A DNA stretch of 10,411 bases. It comes from Desulfobacterales bacterium. GTDB taxonomy: Bacteria; Desulfobacterota; Desulfobacteria; Desulfobacterales; Desulfobacteraceae. Position 1 is the first letter of the stretch, and each line of letters starts with the position of its first letter. The position numbers were made by a program, and so were the translations under genes. The stretch spans positions 1-10,411 of the forward strand of contig JAKSBB010000218.1 of NCBI GenBank assembly GCA_022361315.1, in the 5' to 3' direction. Under the pieces are notes generated by a model, which worked only from the letters and a program-made list of their open reading frames with translations, made no database searches and was not told the DNA's origin. Of the stretch, positions 1 through 6,688 are shown piece by piece.

Positions 1-15
1 GGAGAAGTGTGAACT

Positions 16-210
16 ATGACTATTTTTCGTAAAATGTCCGGAAGCAAGGGGAGATGCACCCTGCTGAGTTTCGGGAATCATTCCTGGATCGGCACGCCTT
101 TCGGCAGCCCAAGCGACTATTTGATCCCGTTGAAAGGCGAAAAACAGGCAAAGAACAGGAAGAAGGAAGATCTCTCATCCGTATTCCGGGATGAGTTTCG
201 TGTGGGCTAA
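16..210 (+). CDS. doubtful short hypothetical ORF (64 codons)
   Basis: An ATG follows a GGAG that sits about 11 bases upstream, and the frame stays open for 64 codons. An in-frame TGA at 10-12 shows that the frame does not continue from the left. The product is basic in its middle (a KGEKQAKNRKK stretch) and matches no family I recognise. It has no signal peptide or membrane segment. Its stop lies about 40 bases before a strong terminator, which would suit a real transcript, but the same terminator also serves the minus-strand gene at 309. Codons 53-60 coincide with a 7-bp hairpin (174-180 with 189-195). This may be non-coding sequence with a chance ORF. Confidence 0.2.
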   Translation: MTIFRKMSGSKGRCTLLSFGNHSWIGTPFGSPSDYLIPLKGEKQAKNRKKEDLSSVFRDEFRVG

Positions 211-250
211 AAGCAAGATCTAAGCTTTAGCCGACGTAAAAACCAAGAAA

Positions 251-290
251 CGCCGCTGTCTGGGGAAACCCCAGACAGCGGCGCTTTTTT
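251..290. terminator. strong rho-independent terminator, probably bidirectional
   Basis: A perfect 15-bp GC-rich stem (251-265 with 269-283) closes on an AAA loop. It is followed on the plus strand by C and six T residues. On the minus strand the stem is followed by TTTCTTGGTTTTT, so it can also stop transcripts of the CoA hydrolase/transferase gene, whose stop codon lies about 25 bases away. Its position between a minus-strand 3' end and whatever is transcribed from the left fits a convergent-gene terminator. Confidence 0.93.
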
Positions 291-308
291 ATTTGAATGA
301 TGGAATAA

Positions 309-2504
309 TTAGATCTCGCCGGCCTGTTTCAAGGCGGTGAGAACAATTTTCTGCATGAGTTTTTCCTTCCGGTCGGAGGGATTGTCCAGCTGCATACGTT
401 CAAGATAGGGCTTTGCCGCGGCCGGTGCTGCTGACATCATCTGCCAGACGAGGCCGGGGACGACAGCGAGTTTGCTGTCCGCCATTTTTTCCTTGAACAT
501 GCGCAGGGATTTACCGATCACGATTTCCTCTTTTGTAAAGGCCGTGCCGAAGGGAAAGACCGGGAAAAGATCTTTATCCCTGAATTTTTTCATGACGTCT
601 TCCAGGCGCTGAGGGGTATTGTTCCTGAAGCGGTCCGGGATCTGGTAGGAGGCTTCCACCTTTTTGACGGCTTTGGCTTTCTGCAGGAGGCCGTCCTGGA
701 ACCGGGAATCGGTGACGTTCAGGATGGATTTTATGACCTGATTGTCACTTTTTCCCATGAGATCCGCGATGCCGTATTCTGTAATGATCATGTCCCTCAG
801 ATGTCTTGGGATGGTGGTATGGCCGTAATTGAAAACCACGTTGGAACTGGTCTCGCTGCCCTTGGTCCGGGTACTGCGGATCATGATGCCGCCCCGGGCA
901 TCTTCAATGGCGTGGGCCTGGGAGACGAAGTTGTACTGACCGCCGACACCGCTGACCACCCGCATGTCTTCCAGACCGTCTGATACCACGGCCCCGGAGA
1001 GCATAACCATCAGGCCGGCATTGATGAACCTGGCCTTGCCCCGCTGGAGGAGTTTCAGCTCCTCGCTGGCATAGGGGTTGTTGCCGTACAGTTGATTGGT
1101 GTGGAGCACGGATGTCATGTTGATACCGGCCCGCTCTGCATCCGGCATCGCGTTGAGGGCATTGTAAAAATCCCTGGGGCCGAGGAAGAAACCGGCATGG
1201 GCCCAGTAACCGTCAATCAGGCGGTCACCCAGGCAGGTATCGTTGATGCGCTCCCGGGAGTCAGCATCCCTTAGGTCCGGGGTGAAGCTTTCCCCGTTTA
1301 TTTCAATCTGCCCGTTGTTCCAGGTAATCGCCTGTTTCAGGATGCCGAATTCCTTAAGGAAGTCGAAATCCTTCCGGGTGAGGGTGGGGTGTATGGCATG
1401 GGTGTCCAGCAGAAGGTCAAGGAGTTCAGGCGTCACTTTCTGGTTAACACGGATTCTGCCTTCGTTCAGAAGGCGTTGCAGCGGGATGCTGTCGTAAACC
1501 TTCCGCTTCATGATGCCGGCGTTGTAAAGGTGGAGAAAGCCGTCCACCAGCATTTCCGTACAGGCGTATAAGCCTTCCTCAAAAGGGGCGGTGCCGCCAA
1601 CAGAACGGACCACATCACCGAAATTATCTGTGACACCAAAATCTTTAAGGGCCTGGTTGTACAGGTCGTTCTGGGTATGCCGCATCTTGAGGCCATAGGC
1701 AATGGCATCCCCGAGAGAGCCGATGCCGATCTGCAGGGTGCCCCCGTCCTGAATCAAGCTGGATGCATGGAGGCCGATCGCGTAGTCCGTGGTGTTGACG
1801 GATTCCCGGGGGGCGCCAAAAAGGCCGAAGTGAAATTCAGGCCCTTCCAGAATGGCATCAAAGGTGTCCGGCGGAACCACGGCATCCCCGTACATAAAGG
1901 GGAGATTGGTGTTGATCTGGCCGATATTCAGGGCCCGTTTGCCCTGGCGCTGGTATTCTTTCATCTGTTTGAATGCGTCCAGAGATGTGTCGGAGTTGCA
2001 GGAGGCGGAATACATGGTTTTGCCGTTGATATCCTTCTTGGACAGAAGCTGGGCAACCACGTTCATTCCGTTGGCCTTCAGGTCCCTGCCGGCATGGGTG
2101 TAGTTGGTGGAGATATAGTTCTGCTGCATGTGGACATCGTTGAGAAAACCGCCGGCCTTATAAAAGAACTCGGAGACCTTGATGTTGGGGGGAAGGGCTC
2201 TTTTTCGAACCGCCTTGATGTAGTCCAGGTCAACATAGCCTTCCCAGATACGTTCCACCAGGGGTTGCATGAAACGGCGTTCCAGTTCACTGGACCAGGA
2301 TGGGGGTTCCAGGGAAATGGCCGTGAGGATCTTCAGGTTGATGGCCGGATTTTCCATGGCCTTGTTAAACAGGGCGTTGGCGATGTGGTTGGGTTTTCCT
2401 AACCCCAGAACCATGCCAACGTTGATATCCAGCCCCATTTTATCAATTACGAATTCTGCCAGATCGTCCGGATCGGTAAAAAATAAAGGTTTTTCGGATG
2501 TCAT
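309..2504 (-). CDS. acetyl-CoA hydrolase/CoA-transferase family protein (long form)
   Basis: This 731-residue cytoplasmic enzyme belongs to the acetyl-CoA hydrolase/4-hydroxybutyrate CoA-transferase family, which hydrolyses acyl-CoA or moves CoA between carboxylic acids through a glutamyl-CoA intermediate. The motif CTEMLVDGF holds the expected catalytic glutamate at about residue 317. GTLQIGIGSLGDA, before it, matches the N-terminal CoA-transferase domain. GVGGQYNF (about 519-526) and ITEYGIADLMGK mark the C-terminal acetyl-CoA hydrolase domain. Ordinary members have about 430-550 residues. This one has an extra segment between the catalytic Glu and the C-terminal domain and a tail of about 130 residues. 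I chose the ATG at 2504 (MTSEKPLFF), preceded by a weak AGGGG about 11 bases upstream. The in-frame ATG at 2570 has no ribosome site and adds a low-complexity His/Pro/Arg leader. The substrate cannot be read from the sequence. The gene lies downstream of the Fe-ADH-SCP2 gene, so it may act on fatty or short-chain acyl-CoA. Confidence 0.9.
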   Translation of the reverse strand: MTSEKPLFFTDPDDLAEFVIDKMGLDINVGMVLGLGKPNHIANALFNKAMENPAINLKILTAISLEPPSWSSELERRFMQPLVERIWEGYVDLDYIKAVRKRALPPNIKVSEFFYKAGGFLNDVHMQQNYISTNYTHAGRDLKANGMNVVAQLLSKKDINGKTMYSASCNSDTSLDAFKQMKEYQRQGKRALNIGQINTNLPFMYGDAVVPPDTFDAILEGPEFHFGLFGAPRESVNTTDYAIGLHASSLIQDGGTLQIGIGSLGDAIAYGLKMRHTQNDLYNQALKDFGVTDNFGDVVRSVGGTAPFEEGLYACTEMLVDGFLHLYNAGIMKRKVYDSIPLQRLLNEGRIRVNQKVTPELLDLLLDTHAIHPTLTRKDFDFLKEFGILKQAITWNNGQIEINGESFTPDLRDADSRERINDTCLGDRLIDGYWAHAGFFLGPRDFYNALNAMPDAERAGINMTSVLHTNQLYGNNPYASEELKLLQRGKARFINAGLMVMLSGAVVSDGLEDMRVVSGVGGQYNFVSQAHAIEDARGGIMIRSTRTKGSETSSNVVFNYGHTTIPRHLRDMIITEYGIADLMGKSDNQVIKSILNVTDSRFQDGLLQKAKAVKKVEASYQIPDRFRNNTPQRLEDVMKKFRDKDLFPVFPFGTAFTKEEIVIGKSLRMFKEKMADSKLAVVPGLVWQMMSAAPAAAKPYLERMQLDNPSDRKEKLMQKIVLTALKQAGEI

Positions 2505-2600
2505 AAGTCTTTTGCCCCTGTGTTGCGTGCCGCGGACGCACCGGGAGGGTGGGTGGTGATTGCCTCCCATGGCCAGCGGGATATGAGTTAATATATTGTG

Positions 2601-2621
2601 GCCCCTCAGGAGTAGAGGGGC
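2601..2621 (-). other. intergenic hairpin between Fe-ADH-SCP2 and CoA hydrolase genes
   Basis: GCCCCTC (2601-2607) pairs with GAGGGGC (2615-2621) around a 7-base loop. It starts about 12 bases after the stop codon of the dehydrogenase gene in the minus-strand transcript. No T-run follows on the minus strand, so it is a poor intrinsic terminator there. It may slow polymerase, protect the upstream mRNA end or mark a processing site. A TATATT just after it could be a -10 element for the next gene, but I see no matching -35. Confidence 0.45.
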
Positions 2622-2633
2622 TGTTTTAGATAA

Positions 2634-4475
2634 TTACATGATGAGATCTTCCAGCCCTTTATCCCTGAGGAATGCCGGATACAGATCATAGGCCGGCTTG
2701 AGAATGGGCAGCAACTTCAGTGTCTTGGGTACGTTGCCCTTGGCCTTGACCTGACGGCGGGTCAGGGCCGTCACCAGGTTGGCTTTGCCGTGCCAGAACT
2801 TGTGGGCAAAGTCCGCATTCATGGACATGGTGACTTCGGGTGTACCGTCGAATTCTCCGGTGAGGATACGGGTTTCGTCTCCGGTGGCATCAATGGTGAT
2901 GACGGCATCCGGGTTGCTGTATCTGAACTGGACGCAGAGGTTGGTCCGGGCCAGATTCGGTCCGATTCCCGGGGTCTCCTTGAGTTTTTCGTAGAACTCC
3001 GTCAGCACTTCGCAAAGCATCTCGCTGTCCTTGAATACATTGGACGGACCGCTGCCTGTGGACCCGGTTATGCCTGCGGGCTTGAGATCCTCCGGGGTGA
3101 CTTCCAGGGGCGTTTCCGTTGAGAAATACACCCGTTCCACAATGTCCATGACGGCTTCCCGGTCGGGTTCCACCGGATTGTACAGCATGGAACCGTCTTC
3201 CATGGCGGTTTCCGCCACCTGGTCCAGCCGTTCAAGTTCGTCTTCAATGCCGGCATCCTTCAGATTCAGGGGCATAGCGGTGAGAAAGGCGAGCTGGCGA
3301 TTGAGCATTCGTACCTTTTCGATGCCGGCAAGGGCAGCCTGGCGGCGGATCCATCCGTCCACAAAGCCGAAGTTGGACAATTTTTGTACGGCAAAGTCCC
3401 GTACCTTATGTGATTTTTCATCCACGATGCGCTTAACCGTGGTCAGACTTGTTTTTCTAACCGCTTTGGAAACGAGATCTATAGCGCCGGTTTTGATAAC
3501 ACTCTGGCTGTCGCTGACGATGGTGGGAAAGGAAACCCCCATGGCCAGGGCAACATCGGCATATCTGTTCACCCGGGCATCCAGGTTGTAAGCCATGACT
3601 TCCGGCAGGATGAGGGTGTTGGCCAGTCCGTGGGGAATATGGTAGACCCCGCCAAGGGCGTGGGAAATACCGTGGACCATCCCCACCATGGAATGGGAAA
3701 AGGCCACCCCGGCGAGAAATGAGCCGACCTGCATGGCGCCTCTGGCTTCTAGGTTCTCCGGGCTGTGGGCGGCAATCAGAATGTTATCGGTGATCAGCTT
3801 AATGGCGTGAAGGGCAAGGGCATCAGACGCCGGAGACCACTCTTTATCCACATAGGCTTCAATGGCATGTACCAGAGCATCCATACCGGTATAGGCCGTT
3901 AGCCTGGGGGGCATGGAAACGGTCATCCAGGGATCAAGGATGGCCAGCTGCGGCAGAAACTGATCTTCTGCAAAGGGAAGTTTAACGTCGTTGGCCGGAT
4001 CGGCAATGACGGCTACCTTGGTGACTTCCGAACCGGTACCTGCCGTTGTGGGAATAACGATGAAGGGCAGAAGTGCCTCTGATTTATCCAGAAGATATGC
4101 ACCCATGTGATCTTCCAGCTTGCCGCCTTTGACCATCAGCAGGTTGGCCACCTTGGCGGTATCAATGACACTGCCGCCACCCACAGCAATGACCATGTCG
4201 CACTTTGCTTTTTTCCCGGCTTCGGCGCAGGCTGTTACGGCGGCAATGTCCGAGTTGGGAGGCACCTGATCGAAAACGGCTGCAACACTGATGTCCGTCT
4301 TTTTAAACCCATCCTTCACCTTATCCACCAACCCGGTTTTTAAAAGGATTTCATCGGTGACCAATAATGCGTTGCGTTTGCCGAATCCGGCGGTTTCACC
4401 CTGGATGGAATCCAGGATGCCGATGCCGTATACCAGTTTTGTGGGAAGGGAAAACTCAAAATAATCCGGGAGCAT
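2634..4475 (-). CDS. iron-type alcohol dehydrogenase fused to C-terminal SCP2 lipid-binding domain
   Basis: Residue numbers count from the upstream ATG at 4484. Residues 5-455 are a group III (iron-dependent) alcohol dehydrogenase that interconverts alcohols and aldehydes with NAD(P). They show GGGSVIDTAK (102-111) for nucleotide binding, PTTAGTGSEVT (145-155), and the four metal ligands by comparison with FucO: D202 and H206 in GMDALVHAIE, then H271 and H285 in the HGISHALGG...PHGLAN stretch. About 60-70 extra residues (roughly 319-385) interrupt the usual C-terminal helical domain. After a Gly/Ser-rich linker (471-482), residues about 488-605 resemble an SCP2 sterol-carrier domain, including MSMNADFAHKFWHGKAN and a VKAKGNV turn; SCP2 domains bind fatty acyl chains in a hydrophobic tunnel. 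I prefer the ATG at 4475 because AAGGA lies 8 bases upstream of it, whereas the same element abuts the ATG at 4484. The gene lies 84 bases after the PhaR-N/phasin gene. Substrate, probably a long-chain alcohol or aldehyde, is inferred. Confidence 0.88.
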   Translation of the reverse strand: MLPDYFEFSLPTKLVYGIGILDSIQGETAGFGKRNALLVTDEILLKTGLVDKVKDGFKKTDISVAAVFDQVPPNSDIAAVTACAEAGKKAKCDMVIAVGGGSVIDTAKVANLLMVKGGKLEDHMGAYLLDKSEALLPFIVIPTTAGTGSEVTKVAVIADPANDVKLPFAEDQFLPQLAILDPWMTVSMPPRLTAYTGMDALVHAIEAYVDKEWSPASDALALHAIKLITDNILIAAHSPENLEARGAMQVGSFLAGVAFSHSMVGMVHGISHALGGVYHIPHGLANTLILPEVMAYNLDARVNRYADVALAMGVSFPTIVSDSQSVIKTGAIDLVSKAVRKTSLTTVKRIVDEKSHKVRDFAVQKLSNFGFVDGWIRRQAALAGIEKVRMLNRQLAFLTAMPLNLKDAGIEDELERLDQVAETAMEDGSMLYNPVEPDREAVMDIVERVYFSTETPLEVTPEDLKPAGITGSTGSGPSNVFKDSEMLCEVLTEFYEKLKETPGIGPNLARTNLCVQFRYSNPDAVITIDATGDETRILTGEFDGTPEVTMSMNADFAHKFWHGKANLVTALTRRQVKAKGNVPKTLKLLPILKPAYDLYPAFLRDKGLEDLIM

Positions 4476-4559
4476 GGGTTTCATCCTTATCGTATTGTTG
4501 GGTTGGCTGACGGTGAATCTGCATCAGGGTCCCTTAATTCATTGCAATCGGTTTCTGCC

Positions 4560-5189
4560 TCAGGTCTTTTGTGGCGCCTTTTCTTTGGTGGGCGCTTCAG
4601 GCTGATCTGTCTTTGAGGGCACCTGTTCCTCTGAATGCAGCTGCTCGTAGTGGGCCAGCTTCTCTTCCAGGGTCTGAACACGGGCGTGAAGATCGTCAAA
4701 CTGGTCCCTTGATACCAGATTGGCCGCGGAGATTACTTCCTTGAGCCTGGCATCAATGATGTCCGAAATCCAGTCTTTCACTGAAGTGGTAAATCCCGTG
4801 ATCTCCTTTTTAAGCCGGTTTCCCTCTGCCCGTGTAAGCTCTTTGTTCCGGACAAGGGTTTTCACCATGGTGTCAATTTCATCTTCGGCCAGGGTCAGTG
4901 ACTTCTGCCAGAGTGAAACATAACGCTTTGCGTAGTCGGTAACGGCATTCCCACCTTTTCTGAAAAGCTGAATCAGTATGCCGGAGGAAACTTTCCCGCC
5001 TGATTTTCCGCTGTTGGCGGCGATAAGTCCGGACACAATGGAGGCGGTGATATCTTCACCGGTCTCGTTGTCAGTGATGACGATATCTTCGCCTTTGCGG
5101 ATTAATTCCGAAAGACGTTTTCTGGAGACATATTTTTTATCCGTTGTGTCGTACAGTTTCCTGTTGGCGTACTTTTTTATCCGGTGCAT
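4560..5189 (-). CDS. PhaR-type DNA-binding domain fused to phasin-like coiled coil
   Basis: The N-terminus (about 3-55), with IKKYANRKLYDT, KYVSRKRLSELIRKGED and a TGEDIT turn, is the PHA-accumulation-regulator DNA-binding domain (PHB_acc_N), with the conserved NRKLYDT core intact. Residues about 85-180 are amphipathic helix/coiled coil of phasin type, ending in LVSRDQFDDLHARVQTLEEKL, the recurrent phasin C-terminal motif. The last 25 residues are a hydrophilic Pro/Lys/Glu tail. Canonical PhaR represses phasin genes and is titrated off DNA by binding the granule surface; a PhaR-N/phasin fusion could do both jobs in one chain (inference). The middle stretch around 50-80 (SGLIAANSGKSGGKVSSGILIQLF) is moderately hydrophobic and could touch the granule surface. 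A strong GGAGGAGG lies 4 bases before the ATG. It is the third gene of the minus-strand phasin group. Confidence 0.85.
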   Translation of the reverse strand: MHRIKKYANRKLYDTTDKKYVSRKRLSELIRKGEDIVITDNETGEDITASIVSGLIAANSGKSGGKVSSGILIQLFRKGGNAVTDYAKRYVSLWQKSLTLAEDEIDTMVKTLVRNKELTRAEGNRLKKEITGFTTSVKDWISDIIDARLKEVISAANLVSRDQFDDLHARVQTLEEKLAHYEQLHSEEQVPSKTDQPEAPTKEKAPQKT

Positions 5190-5216
5190 CTTTCCTCCTC
5201 CAAAACAAATCCGTCC

Positions 5217-5315
5217 TGCGTATACCTGCCGGCCTTAATATAAGGGGTTGGGTTTAAGGGTTGCCGGCGGGCTGCGTAAACCTGCCGGACTATAAAGTCA
5301 TGGACCGGCAGGTTT
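5217..5315. repeat. CCTGCCGG-type direct and inverted repeats between two phasin genes
   Basis: The 19-base words at 5217-5235 and 5273-5291 match at 17 positions (TGCGTAWACCTGCCGGMCT). An 11-base inverted partner, CCGGCAGGTTT (5305-5315), pairs perfectly with AAACCTGCCGG (5278-5288) around a 16-base loop. The region lies in the 153-bp gap between the genes ending at 5343 and starting at 5189. As RNA it can form a hairpin after the first gene, but no T-run follows, so it is not a classic terminator. On the minus strand a TTGACA (5321-5316) and a TATAGT (5294-5289) flank one arm, but they are 21 bases apart, too far for a standard promoter. It could be a small REP-like element or an operator. 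Confidence 0.5.
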
Positions 5316-5342
5316 TGTCAAGGTCGCAAATGCGTTGGGGAC

Positions 5343-5828
5343 TCAGGCCTTGGGGGCTGCAGCGGGTTTGGCTGGGGCCGTCTTGGGTGTTGCCGTTTTT
5401 TTCGCTGCACCGGTTTTTTCTTTTGTCGCCTTTTCCTGGGCCAGTTTCAGTTCATCAATTTTTTTATTCAGTTCTTTGATGCTCTGATCCAGCTGGGTGA
5501 CCTGGTCACGGGAGGGCAGCTTGACAACGTCCATGAGCTTTTCAATTTTCTGGTCAATGGTATCACCGATCCATTTAACCAGTTTGTCGGTTTTGATGAA
5601 CGGAAGCTCGGGTTTTTTCTTGGCTTTGGCCTTCTTGGTTTTCTTTTCTGCTTTTTTCTCGGTGAACTGGGCGATGACCTTTTCCGTGATATCTTTTCCT
5701 GTCTTGGTCAGGGTGACTTTGATTTCTTCACCTTTTTTGATGAGTTCAGCCATTTCTTCGGGCTTGATGTATTTTTTTTCTTCGGTGTTGAAAAATCTGC
5801 CGTTGGCATATTTTTTAATTTTCAGCAT
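5343..5828 (-). CDS. small PhaR-N/phasin hybrid with Lys/Ala/Pro-rich tail
   Basis: This 161-residue basic protein is a paralogue of the 209-residue protein encoded at 4560-5189. Residues 3-52 align with the PhaR N-domain (IKKYANGRFFNT, then ELIKKGEEIKV and TGKDIT), but the usual NRRLYDT core is degraded to NGRFFNT, so DNA binding may be changed or lost. A lysine-rich stretch (58-72) leads to WIGDTIDQKIEKLMDVVKL and SRDQVTQLDQSIKELNKKI, which match the WISDIIDARLKEV...SRDQF segment of the paralogue; this is the phasin coiled coil (about 83-130). Residues 131-161 are an AKKTATPKTAPAKPAAAP-type tail like that of histone H1 or pseudomonad PhaF, whose tail binds DNA and helps spread granules to daughter cells. 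AAGGAGG lies 4 bases before the ATG. A granule-to-nucleoid tether is the most natural inference. Confidence 0.82.
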   Translation of the reverse strand: MLKIKKYANGRFFNTEEKKYIKPEEMAELIKKGEEIKVTLTKTGKDITEKVIAQFTEKKAEKKTKKAKAKKKPELPFIKTDKLVKWIGDTIDQKIEKLMDVVKLPSRDQVTQLDQSIKELNKKIDELKLAQEKATKEKTGAAKKTATPKTAPAKPAAAPKA

Positions 5829-5839
5829 GGGGCCTCCTT

Positions 5840-5893
5840 ATATATTAAGCTTTTGAAAAATCCCGGATATATTAAGCTTTTGAAAAATCCCGG
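5840..5893. repeat. perfect 27-bp tandem duplication covering a gene's 3' end
   Basis: Bases 5840-5866 and 5867-5893 are identical head-to-tail copies. The right copy encodes the last codons (RDFSKA) and stop of the phasin-like gene at 5872-6432. The left copy repeats that stop region as non-coding spacer directly before the AAGGAGG ribosome site of the next gene. The unit is 27 bases, so an in-frame expansion is possible, but the internal TAA keeps the protein end fixed. It looks like a recent replication-slippage or assembly-level duplication. Confidence 0.95.
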
Positions 5894-6432
5894 TTCAAAT
5901 CGTCTACTTTTTTGCTGACGCCGTCGATGCCAGACACAAGACCTTCAATCTCTTCTTTGGAGGGCAGGTTCAGCTTAGAGGGGATGGCGTTGAGGGCCGC
6001 GGAAAGTTTCTTTTCAACTTTCTTTTTTCCGGGAATGCGGTCCAGCTGTTTTTTACCGGCATCAATCATGTCGTCCACAACCAGGCGGGCATCTTTTTCA
6101 ATGCCTTCGTATACCTTGCGGGTTTCCTTATTTATTTTGTCCATCCGCTCGCGCATCTTGGTCTTTCTGGTTTCCACGTTTTCCTTGAGGCTGTCCATCC
6201 GGGAGTTGGCTTCCCGCTCAATGGCTTCTCTGCCGTCGTCAATGAGGTCTTCGATGGTTTTTACAGGGTCGGCCTTCAGCTCTGAGATGAATTCGCGGCT
6301 TTTCTTTACCGGCTTCTCGATGTATTTTTCGTTGGCGGTGTTGACCTTGTCTTCCAGCTTGGCTTTGGCTTCGTTAATGGTTTTCGTCACGTAGAATCTG
6401 GATTCTTTTTTGTCTTTTTTTGTTGCTGTCAT
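5872..6432 (-). CDS. phasin-like coiled-coil granule-associated protein
   Basis: This 186-residue, highly charged, almost wholly helical protein has no PhaR N-domain. Its N-terminus is lysine-rich (TATKKDKKES). Residues 20-145 form long amphipathic helix or coiled coil rich in Lys, Glu, Asp and Arg, and residues 152-178 (SKLNLPSKEEIEGL...SKKVDDL) carry the same terminal motif as the two downstream proteins: Leu-x-x-Ser-Arg/Lys-Asp/Glu, then spaced hydrophobics. That motif and the neighbours point to the phasin (PhaF/PhaI) group, small amphiphilic proteins that coat storage granules. The ATG at 6432 is chosen because AGGAGA lies 7 bases upstream; the in-frame ATG at 6468 would add an unconserved 12-residue leader. 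It is the first gene after the predicted promoter at 6507-6535 and is probably the most strongly expressed. Overall sequence is divergent, so the call rests on composition, motif and context. Confidence 0.75.
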   Translation of the reverse strand: MTATKKDKKESRFYVTKTINEAKAKLEDKVNTANEKYIEKPVKKSREFISELKADPVKTIEDLIDDGREAIEREANSRMDSLKENVETRKTKMRERMDKINKETRKVYEGIEKDARLVVDDMIDAGKKQLDRIPGKKKVEKKLSAALNAIPSKLNLPSKEEIEGLVSGIDGVSKKVDDLNRDFSKA

Positions 6433-6484
6433 TTTTCTTCTCCTGATTATCGTAAATACCGATGGCATATTTCACGAACCGTTT

Positions 6485-6525
6485 TAACGCAATGTGTCAT
6501 GACGCAAATATGATGCATTGCGTTA
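6485..6525. promoter_or_regulatory. inverted repeat, candidate operator of the phasin operon
   Basis: TAACGCAATG (6485-6494) and CATTGCGTTA (6516-6525) are perfect 10-base inverted arms with centres 31 bases apart, close to three helical turns. One arm lies in the spacer between the predicted -35 and -10 boxes and the other lies just downstream of the likely start of transcription. An 8-base palindrome, GTCATGAC (6496-6503), sits between them at the start site. Such placement suits a repressor. PhaR-type regulators bind TGC-rich palindromic sites upstream of phasin genes in other bacteria, so autoregulation by the PhaR-N protein encoded at 4560-5189 is a reasonable inference. Confidence 0.6.
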
Positions 6526-6535
6526 TATGTGTCAA
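6507..6535 (-). promoter_or_regulatory. sigma70-type promoter for the phasin-side operon
   Basis: On the minus strand a perfect TTGACA (6535-6530) is followed after exactly 17 bases by CATATT (6512-6507), four of six matches to TATAAT. Poly-A tracts lie directly upstream of the -35 (AAAAAAAC and further A-runs), like an UP element. The start of transcription would be near 6500, giving a leader of about 68 bases before the ATG at 6432. Confidence 0.7.
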
Positions 6536-6658
6536 GTTTTTTTTGCGTTTTTTTGAATTTTCTTGAAATGATCAGATGATCTAATATGCCCAAAAATAAA
6601 TGGATTTTGAGTGTTCATGCCATGGGTTTAAAAAAATTAGCAATCATAAAACAAAGTG

Positions 6659-6688
6659 TTGACTTTTTCTTCGAAGAGACGGTATGAA
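6659..6688 (+). promoter_or_regulatory. candidate promoter for the WS/DGAT operon
   Basis: TTGACT (6659-6664) and TATGAA (6683-6688) are spaced by 18 bases, with five and four matches to consensus. The spacer holds a perfect 10-base palindrome, TCTTCGAAGA (6668-6677), and a related CTTCGAA recurs about 50 bases downstream, so a regulator may bind here. Transcription from this site would give a leader of about 170 bases. Confidence 0.45.

Noticed and set aside
1677..2402. 241-codon open frame on the plus strand
   Set aside because: It lies antisense within the CoA hydrolase/transferase gene, whose motifs are clear; the product has no family features and no ribosome site.
2505..2570. Upstream ATG that would lengthen the CoA hydrolase/transferase by 22 residues
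   Set aside because: No ribosome site and an unlikely His/Pro/Arg-rich leader; the ATG at 2504 fits the family start.
2601..2627. Hairpin plus TTTT as a plus-strand terminator
   Set aside because: No plus-strand gene ends nearby, and the minus strand lacks a T-run, so I list it only as a hairpin.
3031..3591. 186-codon plus-strand open frame
   Set aside because: Antisense to the Fe-ADH-SCP2 gene; Ser/Arg/Thr-rich low-complexity translation typical of a shadow frame.
5289..5321. TTGACA and TATAGT as a promoter for the gene at 5189
   Set aside because: Spacing of 21 bases is too long for a normal sigma70 promoter; recorded only as part of the repeat region.
5912..6394. 160-codon plus-strand open frame, hydrophobic and serine-rich
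   Set aside because: Mirror of the Lys/Glu-rich phasin-like gene; antisense of such codons gives Phe/Leu/Ser-rich sequence that can mimic a membrane protein.
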